A stretch of 64,000 nucleotides of DNA from positions 9,050,765-9,114,764 of the forward strand of contig OY744615.1 in the NCBI GenBank assembly GCA_963556255.1, read 5' to 3'. The notes below the pieces were generated by a model. It ran no database searches. It was given only the letters and a program-made list of their open reading frames with translations, and was not told the origin of the DNA. Shown piece by piece: positions 1 through 22,325 of the stretch. Source of the DNA: Allolobophora icterica. Taxonomy: Eukaryota > Annelida > Clitellata > Crassiclitellata > Lumbricidae. The position numbers and the translations under genes were made by a program. Each line of letters opens with the position of its first letter. Within the stretch, counting starts at the first letter, position 1.

Positions 1-1988
1 ACAGTCAGTTGAAGAAAAAGAAAAATAATGCACCACATTGATGTTATTCAAAGAATTTTATATGGTAAATATTTTACCGCCGGTAGAGGGCAGAAGACGT
101 AAAGTAAACTCAACAATATTTTGAACACTATTTACACTCACATACTGGCAACTTTCCATCGCTATTAGAAAACGTTTGCTTAAAAAATTTTTTTTTCGCT
201 ATTTTCACTCCACCCTATTGCACAGGTAAACCCATCTTTACCGAAAACGGCGAACCTGAATTCAATGACAAAAACTGTCTTTCGATGTTCTGAGTGCAAA
301 GAGTACCTATGTATTCGAACTGACAGCCGCTGTTGGTCAGATTATCATTCGAAGAAGGACTTTTGGCGTTAAAGTGTTTTACACAATGAGTGACTAACTA
401 ATTTCACTAGAAAATTAATAAAAAAAACAATTTCCGAAAAGTTACATTTCTTTTCTCAGGGATCCAGGGTTAGCGGTTTTTACGTACAGGCAAACAGGGT
501 TCAAAGAGTTAAAGTTTCTAATGACCTATCTTAGTCATCAGAAATTTTGTGGGCCTCTCAATGTTTTGTGAATTTGTTGTCATATTTTTCCAGCCATTTT
601 CTATTTATGAGTCATATTTTATTGTCAAAAGTGGTTCAGTTGATAGGCATACCCCCTCATATATCTTCTGTGGACTCGTGGAACTGCTTGAAGAAAGTGG
701 CCTGCAATTTAATTGGGTGAAAACTGTGTGAAAACCACTGAAATAATGAATATTTTAAGGGTGGTGGAAAATGGCATGATAATGAAATAATTAATATTAT
801 TAGAACTATTTATTCCTTTCTGGAGGGGAAAACTGCGTTAAAACTATGGAATGAAGAAATATTATAAGTACTTATTCATTTTAGGGTGGTGGAAAATGGC
901 GTGACAACCGTCACTGTGGAAGAGAACGGTGTCTTAAAACAAAAGACAGTCAGCGGACAGCAACAAGCAATATAAGACAAGGCCTAACTCGACCCGGCTT
1001 CCCCTACCAGCATCTGACTGTTAAACACTGCTTACTAACGCAGGCAATCTGTGGTGCAGCCAAAGAGGGGATGGGTGGGCAACAAGTAACAACTGTCTCA
1101 TCGGGGTTGGTGCAAAATTAGAAAATTATTAAAAATATATTATACCCTTAATTAATTTACGTAATTTCACATGAAACCTTGTAATATGTTTTTGTTACTT
1201 TGTCAGTTCTATTAGTATTATTTTTGACAAATTATTTCAAATTGCCTGAGTAGGCCTACCTAAGTTCTAGACATCGTATTATTGTTCCTACGACTGCTAA
1301 CGAATACTAGAATTGTTTCGAAATGCGCTAGTATCTTGGATCTGTGGTAATTAGTATTTGGATACTAGTATTACTATGCATACTATGATTATTTCAAATG
1401 ACCCTAAAATCTTGGATCTGTACCCGTTGAATAGTATTATCAGAGAATGTGGTAACCGCTAGTACTTCAGAAATACGTTATAAAGCAGTCTTTGGGAGCA
1501 ATAGAAAGAAGTGCCTTATAAATGAGGATGTGCGATGATGTCATAATTTCTAAGCTCAACTAAACTTGAGATCCATGTCACCGTGTGCCATAACCAGAAT
1601 TTGTTATACAAGTGTTGTTACATCACTCCAGTATGTATAGACTTGATATGTTTTCTTATATTTTTTTAAATAATAGAGGTACAGTTTTTATTATAATAAC
1701 AATAGGGCCTAATTGTATTTATTCTTCTTAATATTTTATAAAAAAAAGTTTAAATGATAATTATATTCTTGGTTTACCCAAGTATGGAGTGACACCAGAA
1801 TTTTGGAAAAAAATTGGAGTTAAAGAGAAATGTGTTAAAAATAAGGACATCAGTAGGCCCTATACTTTCTTATTTTTTTTATTAATGTTAATTATAGATA
1901 ATTATAGCAAATCTATCTTTATTCTTATACAGTTATGTACTGTTAAATTTATATCATCATTATTATGCATCGTATTATTTTTCTTTTA
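1..1988. other. AT-rich intergenic stretch, no gene recognised
   Basis: No reading frame here resembles a known protein, and no exon with convincing splice sites was found. Two related segments of about 80 bp (about 712-790 and 828-905) share the phrase AGGGTGGTGGAAAATGGC and look like a diverged tandem duplication. A TAGGCCTA palindrome lies at 1251. The rest is low-complexity A/T sequence. Confidence 0.4.
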
Positions 1989-2137
1989 CAATTATTATTA
2001 TAACTAGCTGGTTTACCCGGCGTTGCCCGGGGTTATAAGTTTCAATCCCTGTAGCGAATAAGCAACAAATTTAGGTATAGGCCTAAGTGTAAATGCGTGT
2101 AGCGAATAAGGAAGAAATTTAGGCGACCTGTGGGGGA

Positions 2138-2386
2138 GACTGCTTTGCAGTCTTGTGTACGCCTTCTGGCGTACAGCGGAGACTGCTTCGCAGTCTTGTA
2201 TACGCTTTCTGGCGTATAGCGACCTCTGCCGTGGACTTACTGCTTCGCAGTAGCCCTGTGGCGGCGACTGCTTCGCAGTCTTGGAGGCCCTTGTGGCGTC
2301 TGGCGACCTTAGGGACGACTGCTTCGCAGTCTCCCGTGGACTGACTGCTTCGCAGTCGAAGAGGGTGAACCCGGCGTTGGCGGGTT
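2138..2386. repeat. Cluster of short perfect hairpins
   Basis: About nine small inverted repeats are packed into 250 bp. GACTGCTTCGCAGTC (6-bp stem, 3-nt loop) occurs exactly at 2181, 2266, 2317 and 2343. A TTT-loop variant is at 2138 and a TACTGC variant near 2238. Two other hairpins have GTACGCC/GGCGTAC (2157) and TATACGC/GCGTATA (2199) stems. The last, near 2368, pairs AACCCG with CGGGTT. The stems differ in sequence but share the short TTC-type loop. Confidence 0.85.
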
Positions 2387-2516
2387 ACAGAAAACGCCAG
2401 AAATCTATCCCTCACTGCCCTTAGTAAAGCACAGTCTTTGAACATACAATTTTGCTGTAAAACGATGAATATAATTCGAATCGATCGTAATTAAATTTTG
2501 TGCGAAAGTAAACAAC

Positions 2517-2708
2517 GTCGTTATGCGCATTATTAATGATGTTGGGGAATACCCGCGCCATAAATAGAACCGCTTGGCAGTGGAAGAGGCGAGCTGGGGC
2601 GTGAGGGACGGTGTCGTTATGCGCATTATTAATGACGTTGGGGAATACCGGCGCCATAAATAGAACCGCTTTGCAGTGGAAGAGGCGCGCTGGGGCGTGA
2701 GAGACGGT
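2517..2708. repeat. 96-bp tandem duplication
   Basis: Two adjacent units beginning GTCGTTATGCGCATTATTAA (2517 and 2613) are nearly identical. Each runs through a CGCCATAAATAGAACCGCTT segment into an AGAGGCG and GGGGCGTGAG block. The few differences (for example CCGCGCC against CGGCGCC) show limited divergence since duplication. Confidence 0.85.
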
Positions 2709-2910
2709 CGGTTGGGTAGATTTTTGGGCATTTTCACCATGTTAGCGGTGAAAAGGGGGTACGCGAACCCCTCCACTGGGTGTCCGAAGCCGAGGCCGAC
2801 ACAGTAGTGAAGGTTTCGAGTGAAAGGGTGCAAAATTGTAGAAGTTAATCCCGGTCAAACAGACAGAGAGACAGACACACAGAATTCTCTCTTTATTTAG
2901 GCTACATAGA

Positions 2911-4060
2911 TTGCTGTTGTTAGACTTAAAGTGGAACTATCACTGCAATGCTGGCCAGATTTGCTTTAGTTTTTATAATAAGCTGCAAGTGTGTTTGTTT
3001 TATTACACTTTCTGTTTGTGATTTACTGATACTGTGATTTTCTAGCACAGACATTTTCCATTTCTGCGTTGTACATATGTAATGAACTGATGAGAACTGA
3101 TCGTTTATGTAATTTATTTTTTACAGGAAAGTAGCTTTTTTCGCTTTTCGAATTCCTAAATTTTGCATGCCTGTTTTTGGTCAATCAAATTCGTGATTTT
3201 ATTTGTGAAATTAAACATTTTATGAGCAATGACTGATGGATTATATGTTTAATTATTGCATGACATTTACTGTTTTTACTGAACGATTGTCTTTTAGAAT
3301 ATGACTGATTTATTGCTTGTAATTTGATTGACTTCCTATTTAAAATTCACTTTCTTACTGATTGAAATTTGACTGATACCTAAACAAAATTTCACTGATT
3401 TACTGACTGAAATTTGAACCATTCACTGACTAATTTATGGACTGAAATTTGACTGATTTAATTACTGAAATTTGACTAACTGCCCAGTGAAATTGTCACG
3501 TTATCTCATTTTATAGCTACACAATTGAACTTCAGCACTAAACTGAAAGTTCGATATACAGTGAAACCTTTGATCTAAACTAAAGCAAAACCTTAAAAAG
3601 TACAACAAACTACTGAAGCAGTCAAATTTGGAGCCCATGACATTCCCAACGATGCTGTTGAAGAACTTTAGCTTTCTTGCATTAAAACACTGTATGTTAT
3701 GTCATCTATAGGAGCTTTTGTCAAATAAAATACTTCTATGATTCTTGACAACTGTGGATGAGAGGCATACATTATAATTAAATTTTTAGGAGCTTCTACA
3801 TGCCGGTGTCTGATGCTCAAGGCGTCAACCAATGGCGCATTAAGACCTAACTATAATAAGATCAAAACCACAATGAGGCCAAAGCTACTTACAATACAAT
3901 ACGATACACTTAACAGAGATAGTGTTTTCTTACATGATGTGGCGTTGACATTGTTGAGTGTGCAGTTGATTTGTCTCGAGTGTGTAGTATGAATTTTTGA
4001 GAGATTAGCTCAAGTCAATTATACACGATTTCATTTTAATACTGGAAATTTTACCACTTC
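2911..4060. other. AT-rich intergenic, degenerate repeats
   Basis: No gene is recognised. Between about 3290 and 3490 a loosely repeated phrase ACTGAAATTTGACTGATTTA recurs five or more times with substitutions, consistent with an old minisatellite. The rest shows no structure I can name. Confidence 0.35.
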
Positions 4061-4595
4061 AAGTACAGTATTTGATATTGCCATCCTTCCAAAGTTCAGA
4101 AGTGCACACACGAACTTAAGATAGAAAGAACATCTATGGCGCTGAGCAATTGTTCGACAGTTTGAAGAAAAGCGTTAAATTGACATTTCTGAGTAGGCCT
4201 ATTTAGACACTGATATATATATATACATATATATATTATATTAATAATATATTAAATTTTATATATATTAAATTTTGTCTTTATAAAGTTAAAATCTCAT
4301 AATTCGGGAGCCAAATACAAGTATCATGTTGCAAGACTGATTTATAAACAATGAGGAATGAGGCTCTCAATAGAGTCACGAGTGCAACTGTATTTGATAC
4401 TGCTATCCGTCCAAAGCACAGAAGTGAACAAACGACCATAAGGCAGAACATCGATGGGAATGAGTAGGCCTAAAGCCGCCTAATTGTTAATTAAAGGACT
4501 TGATCAAAGTCCTTACACAATGACCACCTGAGTAGAGGCTTGAACCCCTACTCTCCGCATTACAGGCCAAGGACTCCATCAAGTGTTGTTTTCGT
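4060..4595 (-). mobile_element. Two tRNA-like SINE fragments (family A variant)
   Basis: The block near 4370-4595 reads, on the minus strand, as a tRNA-type head with an internal B box (complement of TTGAACCCC near 4540) followed by the family tail. A second, shorter fragment of the same variant precedes it at 4060-4165; both share AAAG(T/C)(T/A)CAGAAGTG phrases, also seen at 36.9 kb. Both fragments contain or adjoin a TAGGCCTA palindrome (4193 and 4466). Assignment to a SINE rests on the B box and on multiple copies in the window. Confidence 0.55.
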
Positions 4596-4712
4596 TAACG
4601 GTAACGAAAACGAAAACCTTCATTAACTGAAACTTAAGGTTTTAGTTAACTAAAACTATAACGAAAACGAAAACTTACACAAAAACGATAACGAAATAAA
4701 AACTAAAACTAG

Positions 4713-4985
4713 CGGAAATTGTCCGTGTCTAGGCGAAAGGCGGAGGGGAGAGGGACTTGATGGAGTCCACAACATCAAAGGAAATTGTCGGGGCATAGGC
4801 GAAAGGCGGAGGGGAGAGGGACTTGATGGAGTTCTCAACATCAAAGGAAATTGTCGGTGTCTAGGCGAAAGGAGGAGGGAGAAAGACTTGATGGAGTTCT
4901 CAACATCAAATGAAATTGTCGGGGCATAGGCGAAAGGAGGAGGGGAGAGGGACTTGCTGGAGTTATCAATAATCAAAAGAAATCG
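4713..4985. repeat. Minisatellite, about 66-bp unit, four copies
   Basis: Units start near 4713, 4780, 4846 and 4911. Each contains GGAAATTGTC, AGGCGAAAGG and GACTTGATGGAGT in the same order with small differences. The array follows a GTTTTCGTTA-rich palindromic tract (4585-4700) that may be the end of a mobile element. Confidence 0.85.
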
Positions 4986-5189
4986 CCGGCAGATCATGAA
5001 CAGCCAAGGCAACTTACTGTTCCTGATTTCATAACATTATGTTACTGTTAGTTGACATTTACCCACTCGGACCCGGATGACCTTTCAGCTCCGAGTCCGG
5101 GTGTCTTCCGCGTGTTTAACACCCGGAATTTCCGGTTATCTGGGTCAGTACCCGGCTATGCCCTAACAGAAACCTTGGAAAATCTCTCA

Positions 5190-5560
5190 GGAAGGAATTA
5201 AAAACCCCACATCTGGGGCAACAGTTGACCACTTAGAGGTTATAGGTCTTAAAGGTTGTTTCCCGTAGTGGCACTTAGGGGAGGCACACATTTCCTTCAC
5301 TTTGGCCTTAATGGGTGAAACCCAAGGTCCTGGACAGGGGGCCAGTGCATCACAGGACTTGCCATTTACTTCCAAGCTTATGCTGGTTCCAAATTATACT
5401 GCTTGGTGACGGAGGCACGTGCACGCAACTTGCCCGAAAATGCCCAGGGTCGGTACAGAGTTGAACCCGCAACCACATGATCATCGAGGAAAGGGTGTTA
5501 CCAATATATCACTGTGTTGCCCACACCCCTCGTGTATGTCCAGGATCACAGCCAGAACCG
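5190..5560 (-). mobile_element. tRNA-like SINE (family E)
   Basis: Read on the minus strand it has a tRNA-like head (GTGATATATTGGTAACACCC near 5500) and a B-box-like GGTTCAACTC near 5460. Its body, TTATACTGCTTGGTGA on the plus strand, recurs near 13,855. The second copy shares the ACTTCCATTT(C/A)CTTCCAA block. The SINE call is an inference from the internal promoter-like boxes. Confidence 0.55.
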
Positions 5561-5846
5561 AGAGAAGTTTCACCACTCTTCTGTCCACTACCAAACACGA
5601 CCAGAAGTGGGTGCACTGACCATACAATTTTGATCGGAATATCGGCAGCATTTGCCCTCACATGCCAAGGGTAAGGTAAATTATGTCAGTGTTGCATCTC
5701 CGAGTTGACTTGTAATGGTAATCTAAGAATTTCTATAGCACCACTGTCACAATGCTCAAGGCTTCAGTCAATGGTCACTATTAATCAAAATCACTGAGCA
5801 AACCAAATTCCAGGGCGAGTGTGGTCAAAGAAGAGAATCCGAGAAG

Positions 5847-6507
5847 CAGTGATGGGCACTAAACTATTTTTTTTTAGTTAAACTAAAACTATTTTCCAAC
5901 TAAAAAAAATTGTTTAACTAAAGTTGGCAACTGATTTTGGAAATTAGTTAACTAAACTAAAAAAAAGTAGTTAAACGTTTTCCAACTTTTTTATGACAAA
6001 CATTTTCACAATAATAATAATAATAATAATATTTATTCTTTAATTAAGCGCCTGCAAACGCACTGCGCTGTACATGTACATGTTATGCGATAAATCTTAA
6101 CTACTAACAGAACAGACAGCCTGCAATACACGTTAAAGACGTTAAGTGAACTGTAATAATGCAAAGCATCAATGACAATTTCACCTTCAAACTATGCAAT
6201 GTGTACTGTTCTGGCATACAGTTACATGTGTACTGGAAGTAGTGTATGAATTTGAAAACACAGGCTGTTAATGCTAAAACCATGCAGTGTTAAAATGTTT
6301 TTTGCTGACAGTGTTCAATGTTCACTGTGGAAAAATAGTTGCATATTGCTGATTTTTTTAGTTAAACTTTTTGGTTAGCAACTAAATTTTTTTGGTTAAA
6401 CTATGGTTTTAACTAAACTATTTTTTTAGTTAAACTTCTTCCCTAACTAAATTTTTTTAGTTAAACTAAAAGTTAGCAACGTTTTAGTTAACTATTGCCC
6501 ATCACTG
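5847..6507. mobile_element. hAT-type MITE with 8-bp target duplication
   Basis: The element begins CAGTGATGGGC and ends GCCCATCACTG, perfect terminal inverted repeats. It is flanked by the direct repeat CCGAGAAG at 5839-5846 and 6508-6515. An 8-bp duplication with CAG-type ends is the hAT signature. The interior has many AGTTAAACTA-type phrases in both orientations and no transposase frame, so it is non-autonomous. A SINE C fragment is nested inside. Confidence 0.9.
6009..6130 (-). mobile_element. SINE family C fragment nested in the MITE
   Basis: The stretch with TTTAATTAAGCGCCTG, GCGCTGTACATGTACATG and CAGCCTGCAATACACG matches the SINEs at 19.1 kb and 58.7 kb. The (AAT)n tract at its left is the SINE tail. 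The tRNA-like head is missing. Confidence 0.75.
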
Positions 6508-6515
6508 CCGAGAAG

Positions 6516-7847
6516 ACATGGAAACAGCCTATAGAGGAAAATGAGTCCATACACAAATGAGTTTTAGTTTGAGATCCGAAGACCAGAACAGACTTAGCAA
6601 AGGTCCTAATTCGATAAACAAGTATAAACACCTAACAGAAGTTTTTAAAAAGCTTTTTTCGACAAACAATTCTAACAAACAAGTAAAAAATCCAGCAACA
6701 GTTGTAAACAATGCTTTTCAAATCAAGGTACCGATCTGATAAACGAATTCACGACAGGTACAAAAAGTCAGCAGGTTTTAAATGAAACTTTTCTTAAATT
6801 ATACATGTGCTTATGCAATGAAATAAGAAAATCTACCAGCGGTGGAATTCAATGGACACCGATTGGCACACAAGGCCGCACTTAAATTGGTCAATTTTAC
6901 ATTCTCGAGTTCCAGTAGGCAGAAACTGTTTGTCCATAACCTTCTGCATCTCTGTCTCATGCTCTATGTACAATATATATGTACAGGGTGTATGATTAGG
7001 TGTATTTGTATCCCTGTGTGTGAGTTGGTATCTACATAGCATATGCATATATCATTGTATATGTATATACACGATACCAGTACCAACACATGTAATTACA
7101 TAGCACCTCATGTATGACCTCTGAGATACATATGTATATATATGTACAATACATGTGTGTGTGTCAACATATATAAATACATACATACACAAATATATAT
7201 AAACATAGGCATGTATAATTATAAAAAAGCTATTTGTGCAAACACAGACACATACACAGAACAGTCTTTGTTGATGTACATTTGATCAATTTCGGTGGTT
7301 AAGAGTTGAAGAGAAAAACTGATACAGAAAGTCAAATCTGTCGATCGAGAGATGCACCATGTTGTCTCTATGTTGTCCTTGAGCAACACATCACTAGACA
7401 ACCGCCTATTCACCAAAAAAAACAACAAATCATTCCAGTTAGCATAGCGCAGTATAAAGTAAAGCAACGTCAAAGCATATGCAATCGTAGCACCAATCCC
7501 CTGCATGGGAGCCAGTCCACCAACACGAAATCATACCAGATGAATGCATATGAAAAGGAAGAGCAGTCCCTGAAGCGAACCCAAGAGACGTCCGTGGCTA
7601 TGATTACAACTATAATTGTAAATTTACACAGCGCATTCCACTACAGGACATCGGAACTTTACTTTTTATCAACTGATACCTTACACATTACAACAGTGGC
7701 ACTATAGAAGTTCTGAGATTAGATTAGATAGTGGCTCACTGGCTGATCATTACTCCATTTGAGGCATTATAGAAGTTTCAAGATTACTTTAGTTTGTGAC
7801 CTAAACCAGCTGATTACAGCCTCAGTGAAGGACCTACAGGAGTTCCT
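6516..7847. other. No gene recognised; simple repeats and possible 3' flank of gamma-tubulin
   Basis: The segment contains (AT/GTAT)-rich microsatellites (about 7030-7210). Open frames at 6557-6739 and 7306-7707 show no recognisable domain. Around 7690-7770 the phrase TATAGAAGTT and a GATTAGATTAGAT microsatellite resemble the LINE 3' tails seen elsewhere. No clear polyadenylation signal for the tubulin gene was found here. Confidence 0.35.
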
Positions 7848-8029
7848 AGCTCCCATAACAACAGATACCATAGCAACAGTTCCCATAAAAACAGTTCCCA
7901 GAGCAACAGTTCCCACAACAACAGTTCCCACAACAACAGTTCCCATAGCAACAGTTCCCATAACAACAATTCCCATAACAACAGTTCCCATGCAAGAGTT
8001 TCCAAAACAACAGTTTCCAAGGCAACAGA
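7848..8029. repeat. 15-bp minisatellite directly after the tubulin stop codon
   Basis: About twelve units of the type CAGTTCCCATAACAA run from about 7855 to 8026, with changes mainly at two positions. The array abuts the gamma-tubulin stop codon (8030-8032, minus strand), so it should lie in the 3' untranslated region of that transcript. A 15-bp unit keeps every frame open, which explains the apparent open frames there. Confidence 0.85.
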
Positions 8030-18333
<10,304 letters not shown>

Positions 18334-18997
18334 TTTCTTTCGCGAAGTTTCGAACGAACGTTTAGCGAAAACCAAGCGAAAACTAAACTTAACAACAAAA
18401 ATGGCGCTCTCCAATGAACCACAGAGTTAAATAAAATAGACTAAACTCTTCCGATCAATGCAAAATTTAACTTTAAAACTAAAGAAAATGAACTACAACA
18501 GATATCTTGCGGACTCTGAGACCGAAATAACACCAACAAGTTGTTGATGTGTTGGCCTCTGTGCAACAAGAGGGTGGACAAAAAAGGGTGACACGAGGGT
18601 GGGTGGCCAGTCTGCTCCTTTTCCGTTTGATCACAGTATAAATAATTATTTATACTGTGGTTTGATCTTCTTATCGGAGTAGGCCTATGTATACCGGTAC
18701 TAGTGGTAGTTTCTCTTGAACGTTGTATTCAACGATTACATTATTAATATCAAATAGGTTATACAAGAGCATTATAATACAGAGCCTACACAACTTAATG
18801 TAGGCCTACCTAGAGATACATAAATTTTCACATAACTATTTTAAAAACGGATTAGATTTGATAATAAGCAAAATGAAAGGATGTCCTCTCTTTCATAAGA
18901 ATACCGCCAATTCATTTCAAAATGATCATGTTCGACAGTTCGAGGCCATACGGCCGTAATAGTAAACATTAAAACATTACTTGTCCTCGTGCAGAAG

Positions 18998-19001
18998 TGG
19001 T

Positions 19002-19065
<64 letters not shown>

Positions 19066-19252
19066 TTAGTCTTTAATTAACGCACTGCGCTGTACATGTA
19101 CATGTTATGTGATAAATCTTAACTACTAACAGAACAGACAGCCTGCAATACACGGCGCAAATTGCAGCCTACAAAGCATGTCCGCCTATGGGACTCGATC
19201 TCTGTACCTCTCGCACTCTACGCCAGATGTTATCCAATGCGCTATCGGGCAT
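18998..19252 (-). mobile_element. tRNA-like SINE (family C), near full length
   Basis: On the minus strand the head reads GATAGCGCATTGGATAAC (A box) and the B box is GATCGAGTCCC near 19,185. The family body follows (CCTGCAATACACG on the plus strand, GCGCTGTACATGTACATG) and then an (AAT)n tail. It is the most complete of the three copies seen. Confidence 0.85.
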
Positions 19253-20024
19253 TGAAGGCAATGGCCGGGAAGCTGCGATTTCTAGAAGAGCATCTATCAG
19301 CTCGAGCTATCTGCCAATCAGCCCAGTAACGATTACAGTTTCAATTACAAATATCATTGGACAGTTTTTCTTCAGCCTTTGGCAGTCTTTAACGGCCACT
19401 AAATACAGCTGACAGTCGTGAGAATTTCCCACAATCTCGTAAATATAGCGCTCTACTTTGAATATATATCTGTGTTTAGAATGGTTGGAAAGAACGTATC
19501 CGATCGTCGACTTGTTTGGACACGAAACTGGCGGGAAATCAGTCAAACACATGCCTTAGGCCTAGCGAATGCGTATGTAAACACCTATTCGGGATATAAT
19601 GGTGACATTTAAGCTATCGACTCCTCAGTGAATAAACAACTCTACATCTTCTCACATGCTGCTAGTTTTTGTCTTCCCGGTGTCAACCCAAATGGCTCTG
19701 CTCTTTGCCTTATGGAGTTAAATGTGTTGGACGCACCACGAATATAATGTAATTAACGTTACTTAATATTCATGAGGTAGGCCCTGTAGGCCTACTCAAA
19801 TGATTTGCCTAAATCTTGCTGATCGCCCCTTGCTTCTAATTGGCAATAACTGCATATTACTCGCGTGCAACTGTGGATAATTATGTTGTTAAGATTAATT
19901 AATATTCATGAGTTCAATAACTCAAATTTGGCTACCGACCCACGGTCCCTTACTGATAACCGGAATCATCGAGTGCATTTTATGTGTGTTAATTTTGAAA
20001 GCAATATATATAATAGGGCCTAGC
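19253..20024. other. Intergenic, no gene recognised
   Basis: The region lies 0.9 kb or more upstream of the gamma-tubulin start. It contains two TAGGCCTA palindromes (19,558 and 19,788) and two copies of an ATTAATATTCATGAG phrase (around 19,765 and 19,895). No exon or clear core promoter was identified. Confidence 0.35.
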
Positions 20025-20247
20025 CAGGGCTGTAGTCGAGGGTATACGCGGGTATACAGCGTATACTCACCTCTAGAGGCCGTAGGCCCCTATACTCACC
20101 TCACAAAAATTTATATTTATTTATATTAAAATACTGTAGCGTATACTCCCAAAAATAGGCCTACTGTAGCGTATACTCACCTCTAATTTGTTTCGGAAAA
20201 CTAGCCGGTAGCGTATACTCACCTCAAATTTTACCACTACAGTCCTG
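20025..20247. mobile_element. hAT MITE, family 1, with exact 8-bp duplication
   Basis: It begins CAGGGCTGTAGTCGAGGG and ends CCACTACAGTCCTG, giving imperfect inverted ends of the CAGGGCTGTAGT type. It is flanked by the exact direct repeat GGCCTAGC at 20,017-20,024 and 20,248-20,255. The interior repeats GCGTATACTCACCTC. Further copies are at 21.1-21.5 kb and 58.4-58.6 kb. Confidence 0.9.
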
Positions 20248-20639
20248 GGCCTAGCCTCATCTAAATGCATTCAACCACTCTCGGCCCACGAAGTCTTACA
20301 CAGTGGCCAATTCAGGGTAGCTGATCGTAATACCGGGTAGCTGATCGTAATAGAGGTGGGAGTTCTGAGGAAGCGAACGGAGGGACATGCGGCCACAATG
20401 CCCCCTCAAGCGGGCCAAAGACACACACTGAATATCCGTCGAAGTAGTATTGAGTACATTAATTATAAGGTAATGCAGAGGTAGGTGCCAAAGCCATTTA
20501 AAGTAGAGCGTAAACCCGTGAATTATCAATTTTATACATACGTATGTTATACATACACGCATGCATACCATGGATGTATTTAACATATTGTATCTATTGC
20601 ATTCATGCACACTTTATGTAGGCCTATATATAGACTATC

Positions 20640-20815
20640 CATTATATATATATATTTATTTTTCAAAGTGTATATATGTATGTATGTATATATGTATGTA
20701 TCATGTATGTATGTAATATGTATGTGTGTATGTATGTATGTATGCATGCATGTGTGTATGTATGTATGTATGTATGTATGTATGTATGTATGTATACGTA
20801 TGCATGCGTGCATGT
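20640..20815. repeat. (TATG)n microsatellite
   Basis: A run of TATG/TGTA units with a few interruptions. The apparent open frames on both strands here (MYVCMYV-type and THIHTYI-type strings) are translation artefacts of the repeat. Confidence 0.9.
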
Positions 20816-21113
20816 ATTTATTTGAACATTTGCATAGCGCCTTTTACGATCCTAATAAAGGCCTTCTAATTGTAATTATAATTGTAAATTTATTTAAACT
20901 ATCCACAATCCCATCAGCAGTGGCGTAAACTTGTCCAAAATATTGGAGGGGGGGCTAGGGGTCTGGACAATCAGCGAGTCTCAGAAGTTCAGAGGTAGAC
21001 TTGACTGTCATCATTTGCAATTCATCCGATCCTCGTTAAACTCTGCTTCCAGTTCAAGTTCGTCAGTTAACCATCCGGACAGGAAACAAAGTGAAGACCT
21101 TTCTATGCATATG

Positions 21114-21468
21114 CAGGGCTGTAGGCGAGGGTATACGCGGGTATACAGCGTATACTCACCTCTGGAGAAATTTGAGAGCGTATACCCAAGGCTCTAGACG
21201 AGGGTATACGCGGGTATACAGCGTATAGGCCTACTTACCTCTGTAGATGAAATTTTGAGGAAAAAGAGAGGTCTTGACAGGTTAAAAAAAGGTCTTCAAC
21301 TTTTTCAGAGACGAAATCGTAAAAAGTATGAAAATTTTCAGAGAATTGGTGAAAAGTCATAAATTTTTCTTAGACGAAATAAATTCCTAAAAAAAGGTCT
21401 TCACATTTTTTTTCGCTGACCCTCACCGGTAGCGTATACTCACCTCAAATTTTACCACTACAGCCCTG
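21114..21468. mobile_element. hAT MITE, family 1, second copy
   Basis: It starts CAGGGCTGTAGGCGAGGG and ends CCACTACAGCCCTG. The left end is partly repeated inside (about 21,192: CTCTAGACGAGGGTATACGC), suggesting a local duplication. The inner copy carries TAGGCCTA where the outer copy has only TA. No convincing 8-bp flanking duplication is visible (TGCATATG against TGCAACAG). Confidence 0.75.
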
Positions 21469-22267
21469 TGCAACAGTGTGCATATGTCATATTCTTTTGT
21501 ACAAAATTTTCATTATGAATTTCTTATAGTATTTCAGTTCTTTGTCTCCATTTTTCTGTTTTTAAAGAAGTTTGTCTATATTGAAACATGATATTTTAAT
21601 ATTTCAAGAAATTCTGCTCTCGATATTTGGGGGCAATCCCCCTCCTCAATTACTGGGGCACGTGCTCCGGCTACCCCCAGACTATGCCCACCATACCGGA
21701 AGTTTGCTTTTGGGCTGGAACAAAATGAGTGCCTCCATAAAAATTAACGATGTAATAACTTCACGGTGATGTAGGTAATTAACTGTGGCAATTAGGCAAT
21801 GGTACAAATTACTCGTGCGTCGGCAGGGCCCACTCAGTTTGGCATAGGAGGGAATGGTGTAATAATAGTAGGCGTATACTAAATGTATGCTGGAATTGCT
21901 CATTGCTGGTTTAGTACCAATTAAAAGCACCGAAATAGTTGGGAATTGGCGTTCTTAATAGTAATACCAGTGTTTAACGACATCTTATGCTGTCATAAGT
22001 CTCAGGAGTCAGGACCGTTGACATTTTGACATTCTCCTCCTTTCTCCAGGCTTGGGACTGGCATAGCACCGGTGGCACGAACTGATAGTGGCGGAGTTGA
22101 ATTGGCTTTCAAGATAGTTCCACTCCATTGTTCTCAAGGCCAAACGAGACATACAGGTGTGTACAATTCAAAAGGAACTCTAATTATAAGTTGTGATCCG
22201 GCAGCGCGGCTCTAATTTAACGTTCTAATTAGCGTGTAACAAGGCTGTTGTCCGAAATTGAGCTGCC

Positions 22268-22281
22268 AAGGGACAAACTGC

Positions 22282-22321
<40 letters not shown>

Positions 22322-22325
22322 TTCC
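22268..22325. repeat. (TGTC)n microsatellite
   Basis: About twelve TGTC units. Together with the (CAGA)n-like tract at 22,380-22,410 and CTGT-rich sequence near 22,490 it makes a simple-repeat cluster about 1.6 kb upstream of the bestrophin start. Confidence 0.9.

Larger units (their letters stand above)
1989..2910 (+). mobile_element. Retroelement-like 3' region with CGTTGCCCGG motif
   Basis: The segment opens with a CCCGGCGTTGCCCGG motif and repeats the phrase TAGCGAATAAG (about 2053 and 2100). A related CCCGGCGTTGGCGGG occurs near 2370. It ends in a tract rich in CAGACAGAGAGACAGA followed by TCTCTTTATTTA. This layout recalls the non-coding 3' ends of retroelements in marine invertebrates, but no reverse transcriptase domain is present, so the class is an inference. 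The hairpin cluster and the 96-bp duplication listed separately lie inside it. Confidence 0.4.

Noticed and set aside
5030..5165. GC-rich CCCGGATGACC and CTCCGAGTCCGGGT palindromes as a regulatory site or promoter
   Set aside because: No gene starts nearby and the stretch is flanked by repeats; transposon debris is more likely.
7306..7707. 133-residue open frame downstream of gamma-tubulin
   Set aside because: No recognisable domain, low-complexity composition, microsatellite at its end and no splice or start support.
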